DNA of 64,000 nucleotides. Origin: Naasia sp. SYSU D00948. GTDB lineage: Bacteria > Actinomycetota > Actinomycetes > Actinomycetales > Microbacteriaceae. Below, piece after piece: positions 17,561 through 25,811 of this stretch. Where the stretch lies: contig NZ_JAFMTA010000001.1 of the NCBI RefSeq assembly GCF_017916515.1, positions 3,139,107 to 3,203,106 of the forward strand, written 5' to 3'. Position numbers and translations under genes: made by a program. Position 1 is the stretch's first letter. Every line of letters begins with the position of its first letter. The notes under the pieces were generated by a model, which was not told the DNA's origin, did no database searches, and saw nothing but the letters and a program-made list of their open reading frames with translations.

Positions 17561-17856
17561 TTTGGGAGCGACGACTGCGACAGATACGCCGCCGCGCGAC
17601 GGAGGATCTCGTTCTCCTGCTCCAGCAGCCGGATCCGCTTCTTGGCTTCTCGCAGCTAGACGCTCTCGCTCGAGCCGCCCGGCTTCGCTGGCGCCGCTCC
17701 ATCGTCTCGGTCGGCGATTCGCAGCCAGCGCTGCAGACACGTCTCCGAAATCCCGAAGTCCTTCGCGACCTGCCGGATCGATGCCTCACCCTTCCGGGCG
17801 ACCGCGATCACGTCGCGACGGAACTCCTCCGGATACGCCTTCACCACAAGGTCCAT
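17557..17856 (-). pseudogene. IS3 orfA (HTH) with internal amber stop
   Basis: The frame reads MDLVVKAYPEEFRRDVIAVA, a helix-turn-helix (SIRQVAKDFGISETCLQRWL) and then SESV. A TAG at 17656-17658 interrupts it. In the same frame the normal leucine-zipper end follows (LREAKKRIRLLEQENEILRR, AAAYLSQSSLPK) up to TGA at 17557. So a single nonsense change, probably GAG to TAG, has split the gene. Confidence 0.75.
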
Positions 17857-18162
17857 CCTCCCCGGCAGATGCGCACATGCACCTACCCGTCAGGAGTCAA
17901 CCGAACCTTCAGCAGTCCCGAGGGTCCAACGGGCTGGGTGAACGATCTGAATCCGGGGATGACCCAGTGCCCTAGGTATGCCAAGGTGGGAGCAGACGGA
18001 TAGGCGTGTGCAATGGGCGGTGCCAATGCAGCTCAGTCTTTTCAGGCTTGAAGAGCGAGTGGCGAGCGGCCCCGTCAAGTGCGTGTCGCCGCGACCGATT
18101 GCGCCTGAGGGTCGAGCGTTGCACCCGGCAGGAATCCCTCTCGGCGCTGAGTCCATCGACAA

Positions 18163-19284
18163 ATGACTAAGTTGTCGGTGTTCACCGCCGCTGATCGAAC
18201 TCAGTTCCTCGACGACTGCTACACCTCGCTTCGGTATCAATCTATTGAAGAGTGGGAGTGGGTTGTCCTCCTCAATCGAGGAGCCGGACCGTGGCAGCCA
18301 CGGGCAATCGATCCACGGGTGCGAATCTACCGTGGCGCTCCTTCCATCCGTTGCGTGGGTGCCGCGAAGGCGGAGGCAGTTGCCAATACAAGTGGCTCGA
18401 TTCTTGTCGAGTTGGACAGCGACGACGTCCTGCTCCCGGATTGTTTGGAACGCGTGGAGGGCGCGTTTCTGCAACATCCAGAGTCGTCCCTAGTGTATTC
18501 CGACTGGACACACGTGAGTTCAACTCTCGGCCCAAGCGATCTCAAGTTCGACCCCGGAGCCGGCTGGAAACACTACTGGCGCACGTTCTTTGGCCAGCGA
18601 TATCTGTGCTGGCAGGCCATGACTGCTACACCACACAACGTGGGGTACATTTGGTATGCACCGAATCACGTCCGCGCCTTCAGCAGGTGGGCCTACGAGA
18701 CAGCAGGCGGATACGACCGACACATTGCACTCCTGGACGATCAAGATCTGATGGTCCGATTGTTCCCACTAGGAACCTTCACTCAAATCCCGGAGTGTCT
18801 GTACATGCAGCGGTTTCACAATCTCAATCTACAATCGATCGAGAACAGTGCGATACAAGTAAAGACCGTCTCCTATTACAAGCGACACATTTCCAACCTT
18901 GCCACTGCCTGGAGTGAGCGACTCGGACTCCGCATCCTCCTAGGCAAGCAAACAACGCCCTCGAGGTCTGCCATGGAATGGCGAGCAACAGGCTCACCAC
19001 GCAGCGCACAGCCGAACTCCGTTGGTTTCGTGCAACTCGACATTTCATCGGCAGTCTCTCTGACGGAGGACCTGCTCCAAACATGCTGGGATGCGCTTGC
19101 GCACGGCGGAATCGTCGCCCTACGTCAATACACTGGTCGTCCGATAGCGACCACGATCGACGTTGCACCCAACTTCCAACTCGGTTATATCCAGGAAAGA
19201 CCACCGAGTTTCAACGGCCGAAAATCCCTACTGGCCGTGCTCGTGGCCAATAAAGGCGGCGCTCGTCAGGGCGGACGGATCTGA
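18163..19284 (+). CDS. GT2 family glycosyltransferase with an atypical C-terminus
   Basis: This 373-residue protein opens with a GT-A family 2 domain (LSVFTAADRTQFLDDCYTSL, EWEWVVLLNRGA, VELDSDDVLLPDCLE carrying the DxD metal site, YDRHIALLDDQDLMVRLF). Residues 290-360 (VGFVQLDISSAV, CWDALAHGGIVALRQYTGRP) look like the last strands of a class I methyltransferase without its SAM-binding motif. It probably transfers a sugar, but the acceptor is unknown. GC content and codon use are well below the flanking core genes, supporting transfer with the island. No clear ribosome site precedes the ATG. Confidence 0.65.
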   Translation: MTKLSVFTAADRTQFLDDCYTSLRYQSIEEWEWVVLLNRGAGPWQPRAIDPRVRIYRGAPSIRCVGAAKAEAVANTSGSILVELDSDDVLLPDCLERVEGAFLQHPESSLVYSDWTHVSSTLGPSDLKFDPGAGWKHYWRTFFGQRYLCWQAMTATPHNVGYIWYAPNHVRAFSRWAYETAGGYDRHIALLDDQDLMVRLFPLGTFTQIPECLYMQRFHNLNLQSIENSAIQVKTVSYYKRHISNLATAWSERLGLRILLGKQTTPSRSAMEWRATGSPRSAQPNSVGFVQLDISSAVSLTEDLLQTCWDALAHGGIVALRQYTGRPIATTIDVAPNFQLGYIQERPPSFNGRKSLLAVLVANKGGARQGGRI

Positions 19285-19293
19285 GAGTCGCGC

Positions 19294-20754
19294 CTATGGA
19301 ACCTCCACCCTCCACCCACTCTCCGTCTTCACGGTTAGAGCTGCACCGCTACCCCTCAGCACGACGAGACCAGGCGGAGCACCAATACCGCCGTATTGCA
19401 CATCGTTAGGAATAGGCTTCTTTCGGCTGGCCAGAAGTGCGTCCAGATCCACGCCAACCATGGGCCCGGCACCACCGAGGGGGCCATCACCGGGCACTGG
19501 ATCAGTTACAAGGTCCGCGGGACGAGTTACAAACCCGCTACCGACGATATAGTTCTCCGCCAGCATCGGATCATAGTCCGGAGCAAGCTTGAGAAGGAGG
19601 CTCTCCATATAATGCAAGTCTTGAAACGGGATCCCAGACTCTTCCGGGTTAGGCATTGTTACGCCACTTCCGGAGCCCGCGGCACCTCCCTGGCCCTGGT
19701 CCCCCTGGTTGCCCTGAGGTCCCTGATTCCCCTGGGAACCCTGATTCCCCTGCGACCCCTGGGAACCCTGATTTCCCTGCGACCCCTGTGAACCCTGATT
19801 CCCCTGGGACCCCTGGTTACCCTGGGAACCCTGGTTGCCCGCGCCACCCTGAACGCCTTGCCCCGTGGCTGGCTTGTCGGTGAGGATTTCGATGCAAGCG
19901 CGTCTAGAAAATTCTCCCGCCATCGCCCCAGCGAAGCCCGCGGCCAGGACTAGAACGAGGCTCGATCCCCCCGTGGGCGCGGCCGCGCCCGCAGCCGCCG
20001 CTTTGATGCCCCACGTAGTGGCGCCACCGACGACTGCTCCAACTCCCTTGCAGATTACGCCAGCTGATTCGGTATCCATCCCGACTTGCTCCGGCGAATT
20101 CGCGCGTGTGGAGAACTCCAACGCAGCTGCGACAGGACCAGCTTTGATCGTGTCGGTCAGGGTGCCATGAGCGGTCAGCACGTCGACCGGCAGGAAACTT
20201 ATTAGCGCATCACGCGGCGAAAGAAGAGTCACCCCTCCTAACCCGCTCCCGACTGGGGACTGGAAGCCATACTGTTCAACTAACTCCGCGGCCTTATTGA
20301 AGTGCGCGTCTCGCGCGCCCTGACCTGACCACATCATGGAGGTTAGGAGCATGGATTCCAGGCCGGCCGCGCTCTGCGTTCTCCCGATATGCTTCAAGAG
20401 CGACTCCACCATGGCCGTTCTAGCCGTTTCGTTCGCAACGAGAAACGAGCCAAGTACGTAGCCGAGAGTCTCTGCATACGCGCGCCCCGCGTTCTCAGAA
20501 CGTAGCTCCCTAGCCACAACTACTGGGTCCCATCGAACTGCGCCCACCGCTCGGAGATGCAGTTCCATCAACCGCACCCATGCCTTCTCATGATCGTAAA
20601 GAACCAGTGCCGACATCGGCGGCGTGGCCCTCGCCGGAGGCGTCACATGCCGCGTCCGCCAACTCGGGTCTAGCCATTCGGCGATGTTCGCCAGTAGGGA
20701 CGCGGTCCCACGCCGAAGTCGGCGCGGCAACGTCAATGCAGTGAGGTCAGTCAA
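19294..20754 (-). CDS. Membrane-associated protein with collagen-like Gly repeats
   Basis: This 486-residue protein starts at TTG 20754, placed by AGGGGGA just upstream. Residues 1-230 are soluble and helical with no recognised domain. Residues 232-282 hold two hydrophobic, Gly-rich segments (VGAVVGGATTWGIKAAAAG and SSLVLVLAAGFAGAMAG), like a glycine-zipper membrane hairpin. Residues 300-357 are a collagen-like G-x-Q run (GNQGSQG units). The last 130 residues are Pro/Gly-rich with one helix (DLHYMESLLLKLAPDYDP). There is no signal peptide. The function is unknown. Collagen-like stalks usually trimerise and place domains apart. It sits convergent with the glycosyltransferase, so glycosylation of the repeat is conceivable but unsupported. 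Confidence 0.6.
   Translation of the reverse strand: MTDLTALTLPRRLRRGTASLLANIAEWLDPSWRTRHVTPPARATPPMSALVLYDHEKAWVRLMELHLRAVGAVRWDPVVVARELRSENAGRAYAETLGYVLGSFLVANETARTAMVESLLKHIGRTQSAAGLESMLLTSMMWSGQGARDAHFNKAAELVEQYGFQSPVGSGLGGVTLLSPRDALISFLPVDVLTAHGTLTDTIKAGPVAAALEFSTRANSPEQVGMDTESAGVICKGVGAVVGGATTWGIKAAAAGAAAPTGGSSLVLVLAAGFAGAMAGEFSRRACIEILTDKPATGQGVQGGAGNQGSQGNQGSQGNQGSQGSQGNQGSQGSQGNQGSQGNQGPQGNQGDQGQGGAAGSGSGVTMPNPEESGIPFQDLHYMESLLLKLAPDYDPMLAENYIVGSGFVTRPADLVTDPVPGDGPLGGAGPMVGVDLDALLASRKKPIPNDVQYGGIGAPPGLVVLRGSGAALTVKTESGWRVEVP
19684..19857 (-). repeat. Collagen-like 9-bp and 18-bp tandem repeats
   Basis: On the minus strand, units coding GNQ-GSQ are repeated with small variations over about 170 bases, interspersed with GPQ and GDQ. 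Such arrays change length by slippage. Confidence 0.85.
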
Positions 20755-20902
20755 GGTCCCCCTAAGTCACGCGACACATTGGGTGGCGCAACGCTAGCGT
20801 CTACCCCTGCTTCGGCGGAACCTTCAGAGGTCCCTTGAAGGGATCCCTCTGGTGCTCGCGCTCGAGACGCCAGCCGTCGGCTCGCGGCACACGTCCCTCA
20901 CC

Positions 20903-20923
20903 GGTCCCGCTCGAAGCGGGACC
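20903..20923. terminator. Short GC-rich hairpin
   Basis: GGTCCCGCT and AGCGGGACC form a perfect 9-bp stem with a 3-base loop, followed on the plus strand by TTCGTG. It ends 5 bases before the left end of the IS21 element. It may be the terminator of a gene lost at the insertion, since no plus-strand gene now ends here. Confidence 0.5.
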
Positions 20924-20999
20924 TTCGTGTCGACGCTCCTGGAAAAGTAGACCAGTAGCGCTCTTCGAAAAGTGGACCACCTGACCAGAGATTGGCTGG

Positions 21000-22236
21000 G
21001 TGATCAAGGTGCAGGAGTGGGCGGAGATCCGTCATCTTCACTTCGCGGAGGGGCTGTCCGAGCGCGCGGAGGGGCTGTCCGAGCGGGTGATCGTTGACCG
21101 GCTCGGGATGGCTCGGGAAACGGTGCGGCGGGCGATCGCCGCCGAGGCACCGCCGACCTATTCGCGACCACCGGCGCCGTCGGCGTTCGACACGTTCGAG
21201 CCTCGCGTGCGGGCGCTGCTGGCCTCGTTCCCGACGATGCCCTCGAGCGTGCTGGCGGAGCGGGTCGGCTGGGAAGGATCGGAGTCCTGGTTCCGGAAGC
21301 GGGTCGCGCTGCTGCGGCCCAGTATGCGCCAAAGGACCCCGCCGACCGGCTCCAGCATGCCGCCGGGGATCAGGCGCAATGCGATCTGTGGTTCCCGCCG
21401 ACACCGATCCCGCTTGGAGCCGGGGTCACTGGGTCGCCGCCGGTGCTGGTCGTGGTGGCCTCGTTCTCCCGGTTCATCGCCGCCCGGATGCTTCCCTCCC
21501 GGACGACACCGGATCTGCCGGCCGGGATGTGGTCGCTGCTGTCCGAGCAGCTGGGCGCCGTTCCGAAGCGCCTGCTCTGGGACAACGAGACCGGCATCGG
21601 CCGCCATGGTCGCCTCGCCGATGGCGTCGCCGGTTTCACCGGGACGCTGGCGACGAGGCTGGTCCAGCTCAAGCCGTTCGATCCCAAGTCCAAGGGCGTG
21701 GTCGAGCGGGTGAACGACTTCTTCGAGACCTCGTTCCTCCCCCGCCGCTCATTCACCTCACCGGCGGACTTCAACGCGCAGCTGCTCGACTGGCTCCCTC
21801 GGGCGAACCGGCGCCGGTCCGCTCGCTGCGCGCCCGGCCGGTCGACCTGCTCGAGGCGGACCGGGCGGCGATGCTCCCGCTGCCGCCGGTCGCTCCGCAG
21901 GTCGGACACCGGTCCCGGATCCGGCTCGGCCGGGACTACTTCGTCCGCATCACCGGCAGCGACTACTCCGTCCACCCGATCATAATCGGCCGGATGGTCG
22001 AGGCCAGCGCCGACCTCGACCGGGTCACCATCACTGGCGAGGGCCGCCCGGTCGGCGCTCATCGCCGATCATGGCTCTCCGCCGCGACGGTCATCGACCC
22101 GGCCCATGTCGAGGCCGCCGCTCGGCTGCGGGCCGCGTTCCAGCAGCCGAAGCCGGGTGAGGACCCGCTGCGTCGCGATCTCGCCGAATACGGCCGCGCG
22201 CTCGGGATCGTGCTCGATGACGGGCGGGTCGCCTGA
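21000..22236 (+). pseudogene. istA: IS21 istA transposase with two frameshifts
   Basis: The frame from GTG 21000 gives the N-terminal HTH (VQEWAEIRHLHFAEGLSER), including a 7-codon tandem duplication of AEGLSER. Near 21335 coding moves to another frame for the catalytic domain (DPADRLQHAAGDQAQCDLWF, VVVASFSRFIAARM, LLWDNETGIGRHG, SKGVVERVNDFFETSF). Near 21800 it moves to a third frame for the C-terminal part (RARPVDLLEADRAAMLPLPP, YSVHPIIIGRMVEA) ending at 22236. The catalytic D and E residues survive, but no full-length protein is possible without repair. Confidence 0.8.
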
Positions 22237-23002
22237 TGCCCGGCGACGCCAGCAGCCAGATCGCCTATCTCGCCTCGGCGCTGAAGGCGCCCCGGGAGAC
22301 CGCCGCGCGGCTGACCGAGCAGGCCCGGCAGGCCGGCTGGTCGCACGAGGACTACCTCGCCGCGGTCCTCGACCGGGAAGTCGCGGCGAGGAACGCCTCC
22401 GGCGCCGAGCTGCGCATCCGCGCCGCCGGGTTCCCGGCCCGGAAGAGGCTGGACGAGTTCGTGTTCGAGCACCAGCCCGGCATCCGCCGCGACGGGATCG
22501 CGCCGCTTGCCACCGGCCACTACCTGATCGAGGCCCGCAACATCGTCCTGCTCGGCCCCCCAACCGGCAAGACCCACCTGGCCACCGCGCTCGGCATCGC
22601 CGCCTGCCACGCCGGCCACCGGGTCCTGTTCGCCACCGCGACCGGCTGGGTCACCCGCCTCCAGGAAGCCCACCAGCGCGGGCGGCTCTCCGCGGAGCTA
22701 GTGAAGCTGCGCCTACACGGGCTGATCATCATCGACGAGGTCGGCTATCTACCCTTCGAGCAGGACGCCGCGAACCTGTTCTTCCAGCTGGTGTCATCCC
22801 GGTACGAGCACGCCTCGCTGATCCTCACCTCGAACCTGCCCTTCGCCCGCTGGGGCGATGTCTTCGGTGACCAGACCGTCGCCGCAGCGATGATCGACCG
22901 GATCGTCCACCACGCCGAGGTGCACACCCTCAAGGGAGCCAGCTACCGACTCAAGCACCTCGCCGAGGACACCCTGCCCAGCGTCCACAGCGAGCAGGCA
23001 AC
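22236..23002 (+). pseudogene. istB: IS21 istB helper ATPase, Walker A damaged, 3' end lost
   Basis: From ATG 22236, overlapping the istA stop, about 255 residues match the AAA+ helper ATPase: RKRLDEFVFEHQPG, LIIIDEVGYLPFEQDAANLF (Walker B), LILTSNLPFARWGDVFGD and LKGASYRLKHLAEDTLPS. Walker A reads LGPPTGKTHLA; the family has GPPGTGKT, so one Gly codon is gone and the loop is one residue short. The frame has no stop at its normal end and stays open into the next gene (to 23651), which would give a 471-residue fusion. Confidence 0.75.
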
Positions 23003-23102
23003 ACCCGCGATGAGGTTCCCACCCCGACCGCTGCACTGTCGGCGATGTCCGAGGCGATTCGCATATTCCGCAACAACCTCTGAACGCAGGGAGGGGTTCT
23101 CG

Positions 23103-23651
23103 ATGAAGAACCCGATTGCGCTGGTACAAGACCATCCGGCCGTAGTAACGGGAGGGTCAGTCTTGCTCGTCGGCGCTCACTTCGCGCTGACCCAGTACGC
23201 GGGCCTCTACGACGTCTGGGCGAGCGTGAGAACGGCGGAGCTCGAGATCGTCGTGACGCTCTACCTCTCGCTTCTCGGTCCCGCTGCGATCGTCGCAGGG
23301 TTCGCCGGAGTCGTGATCGTCTTCGGGCTTTCGAGCGACTCGCCTCGGTTCCGAAAGTTCCGTCTGGCGGCGAAGGAGAGTCTGACACGCAACTGGTCAT
23401 CTACAGCCTTGAGCGGATTCGAAGCGGCCGGTGCCAGCGCCCTCGCTGCTATCCTCGCGATCTCGAGCTTCACGTTCTGGGCTCCCTGGGTCTTCGAGCT
23501 CGCGCTGTTCTGGTTGGTGCACGGGACCGTGCGCCTTGTCTGGATCCTGCGGGGATTGACTCGGACCGTCCGGGTGGGCGACGTTGATCATGAGCGAAAG
23601 TCAAGTGAGAAGTCGCTCGACTCATTCGGCTTCCGAAAACCGGCCGCGTGA
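23103..23651 (+). CDS. Small multi-pass membrane protein, unknown function
   Basis: This 182-residue protein starts at ATG 23103 behind GGGAGGGG. It has about four hydrophobic segments (VVTGGSVLLVGAHFAL, LEIVVTLYLSLLGPAAIVAG, ASALAAILAISSFTFWAP, FELALFWLVHGTVRLVWIL) and a charged C-terminus. No family is recognised. It is in frame with upstream istB, so a fusion is possible, but the strong ribosome site argues for independent translation. It is the last island gene before the right attachment site. Confidence 0.6.
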   Translation: MKNPIALVQDHPAVVTGGSVLLVGAHFALTQYAGLYDVWASVRTAELEIVVTLYLSLLGPAAIVAGFAGVVIVFGLSSDSPRFRKFRLAAKESLTRNWSSTALSGFEAAGASALAAILAISSFTFWAPWVFELALFWLVHGTVRLVWILRGLTRTVRVGDVDHERKSSEKSLDSFGFRKPAA

Positions 23652-23914
23652 GAGACGGCGCAGTCGTCCCTCAGACGACGCAATTTTCGCTCAGAGCCTG
23701 CGTCGGGCGTTCGTTCTAGACGACAACGCCTATTCGCCCACCCTCCATCGATTAGGGCTGCGCGCCTACTCGACGATCGAGCCTCTCGAGTGCTGATCGC
23801 CGACGGGACCGGCCGACATCACACACGCCTCCGGCCGACTCGCGGCCCTCTCCACCCCTTATGCGCCCACCAGTGTCGGGCGACTGCCGGAAACCAGCAC
23901 GGCTCTTCAAGTCT
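23652..23914. other. Right end of the island, no gene seen
   Basis: No frame here has a ribosome site and recognisable product. If the element once had an integrase gene next to this attachment site, it is gone. Confidence 0.45.
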
Positions 23915-24036
<122 letters not shown>

Positions 24037-24322
24037 TGGCGGTTCTCCGGCGCCGCCGGAGGACCTCGGATAGCTTACCGGCATCCGGCGGTCGTGGCGT
24101 CCGAGGGGGGTGGGGAGGGCGAGGACTTCCGCAACCGGGGCCGGTCCGGTCGATCCGGGTCGGCGTGCCAGCCCGGATTCGCCGCTTCGGCCCGGAGTGT
24201 GAGGGAACATCCCGCCGCGACCCGGATCCCGACGCGCCCCAACGTTCTGCGCCCGCCGTGCGTTTCCTCTGTAGGAACAATGTGCTGACGCGGAACCGCC
24301 GCGCAGGGTCAACGGGAGCAGC

Positions 24323-24844
24323 ATGAACGGCAGTGCCCCCTCGGGCTGGCAGCAGGTCGCCGCCACGCTCGTCGAGGAGCGCGGCGACGCGCTCCTCCGC
24401 TACGCCTACCTCCTGTGCGGGAGCCGCGACGACGCGGCGGACCTCGTGCAGGACGCGCTCGTGCGCACCTTCGGGCGGACGCGCGGCGACTTCACGCTGC
24501 CCGCCGCCGAGGCGTATGTGCGCCGGGCGGTGCTCAACGGGTTCCTCGACGGCACGCGCCGCAGCACGAAGTGGCGGTCCGTGCAGCACCTCGCCGCCCG
24601 GGACGAGGACGCGCACCCTTCCTCCGCCGACGATCGCCTCGACCTGGAGGGCGGACTGCGGCACCTCAGCCCCCGCGAGCGCGCCTGCGTCGTCCTCCGC
24701 TACTACGAGGACCTCAAGGTCGACGACATCGCCGACCGCCTCGGCATCAGCCCGGGCGCCGTCAAACGGTACCTCAGCGACGCCCTCGGCAAGCTCGCCG
24801 CGACGATGAACCCCGGCGAGCCGACGCTCGACCACCGGAGCTGA
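24323..24844 (+). CDS. SigE-family ECF RNA polymerase sigma factor
   Basis: This 173-residue protein has sigma region 2 (LLRYAYLLCGSRDDAADLVQDALVRTF) and region 4 (LSPRERACVVLRYYEDLKVDDIADRLGISPGAVKRYLSDA), with a short linker and no region 3, as in group IV factors. It belongs to the SigE-like actinobacterial set. The gene is followed by a membrane protein with an N-terminal cytoplasmic tail, the usual place for an anti-sigma factor. The inducing signal cannot be read. No clear autoregulated promoter was found. Confidence 0.9.
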   Translation: MNGSAPSGWQQVAATLVEERGDALLRYAYLLCGSRDDAADLVQDALVRTFGRTRGDFTLPAAEAYVRRAVLNGFLDGTRRSTKWRSVQHLAARDEDAHPSSADDRLDLEGGLRHLSPRERACVVLRYYEDLKVDDIADRLGISPGAVKRYLSDALGKLAATMNPGEPTLDHRS

Positions 24845-24887
24845 AACTCGGGGCCCGACCCAGTCCGGCAGAAGAAGGAGAACAGCG

Positions 24888-25685
24888 ATGAACGACTCCA
24901 CCCCGCGTCCCGCAGCCGAGGACGCCGTGCGCGGCATGCTGCGCTCGGCCGCGAAGGGCGCGCCCACCGCGGCGGCGCTCGACGTGCCCCGCGTGGTCGC
25001 GAAGTCCCGGCGGCGCCGCCGGACGCAGCGCCTCGTGACAGCCGGTGTGGGGGCCGCGGTCGTCGCCGCGTCGGGCGCGACCGTGCTGGCCGTCGCCACT
25101 CTGCCGAGCGGGTCCGGTCAGGTCGTCACCGTCCCGACGGACAGCGCAGCGGGGAACCCGGCGGCGGGCGGCGATCCAGCTGGCGGGGACGCCTCGAGCG
25201 GGATCTCGCTCGCTCCCGTCGAGAAGGTGAACGGGTGCGGCGGGCCGCTCTCCGAGCTCGCGCCCGTCGAGTCAGGGCTGGTGGCGACGCCGCGCTTCCC
25301 TGAGAGCGCGCCGGCGACCGGCGCCGAGGTGCAGGGCGTCGTCGTGCTCACCAACACCGGGACGGAGCGCGCGGTCGGGTGGACGCAGGCCCGTCCCGCG
25401 GTCACGGTGTCCGAGAACGGGATCACGGTGTGGCACTCGAACGGCCCCATGATCCAGGTCGCCGTCGAGATCGACCTCGACCCCGGCGAGTCCATGGAGC
25501 TGCCCGCCAGCCTCTCCCCCGTGCGATGCGACACGGTTGACGAGGAGAGCGAGTCCTTCCGGGAGGACCTGCCGCCGCTGGCGCCCGGAACCTACGGCGT
25601 CTCCGCGATCGTCCCGTTCTACCCGGAGGACAGCAGCGCACCGCAGTACGCCGGCGGCCCGCTCACGAGCATCACGCTGCAGTGA
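24888..25685 (+). CDS. Single-pass membrane protein, probable anti-sigma partner
   Basis: This 265-residue protein lies 43 bases after the sigma gene behind GAAGGAGA. Residues 1-47 are cytoplasmic and Arg-rich (KSRRRRRTQR), 48-68 form one membrane helix (LVTAGVGAAVVAASGATVLAV), then comes a Gly/Ala/Asp linker. Residues 110-265 are extracytoplasmic, with two Cys (NGCGGP and VRCDTV). The C-terminal domain looks like a beta-sandwich (GVVVLTNTGTERAVGW, LPPLAPGTYGVSAIVPF). There is no zinc-binding HxxxCxxC anti-sigma motif, so the role is inferred from position and topology. Confidence 0.7.
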   Translation: MNDSTPRPAAEDAVRGMLRSAAKGAPTAAALDVPRVVAKSRRRRRTQRLVTAGVGAAVVAASGATVLAVATLPSGSGQVVTVPTDSAAGNPAAGGDPAGGDASSGISLAPVEKVNGCGGPLSELAPVESGLVATPRFPESAPATGAEVQGVVVLTNTGTERAVGWTQARPAVTVSENGITVWHSNGPMIQVAVEIDLDPGESMELPASLSPVRCDTVDEESESFREDLPPLAPGTYGVSAIVPFYPEDSSAPQYAGGPLTSITLQ

Positions 25686-25760
25686 TCCGGCGCGGGTGAT
25701 GCGGACACCGGCACCCCCCTACCCGCTCGGGGCGTGTCCGCAGCAGCACCGCAGACAGCG

Positions 25761-25793
25761 ACGACCGGCCGAGTCGAGGACCCGGCCGGTCGT
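25761..25793. terminator. Bidirectional terminator hairpin
   Basis: ACGACCGGCC and GGCCGGTCGT form a perfect 10-bp stem with a 13-base loop. It lies between the convergent ends of the anti-sigma-like gene and the desaturase gene. Confidence 0.7.
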
Positions 25794-25811
25794 TGAGCAG
25801 TGCGGAAGGCG

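Larger units (their letters stand above)
16648..17927 (-). mobile_element. IS3-family insertion sequence, inactivated
   Basis: Imperfect terminal inverted repeats bound about 1.28 kb. The left end reads GGACCCATTGGGGACTGCTG and the right end, in complement, GGACCCTCGGGACTGCTGAAG; both continue through GTTGACTC. Inside are overlapping orfA and orfB on the minus strand, the usual IS3 layout. OrfA has a premature stop and orfB a frameshift, so the copy cannot move itself. I did not find a convincing target-site duplication. Confidence 0.8.
20928..23002 (+). mobile_element. IS21-family element, decayed and lacking its right end
   Basis: The left end (TGTCGACG) carries the repeated GCTC-x-GAAAAGT-x-GACCA boxes at 20935 and 20960 typical of IS21 ends. 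istA and istB follow in the standard order. istA has two frameshifts and istB a damaged Walker A. No matching inverted end with the GAAAAGT boxes appears after istB, so the right terminus seems deleted. The element cannot transpose on its own. Confidence 0.75.
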
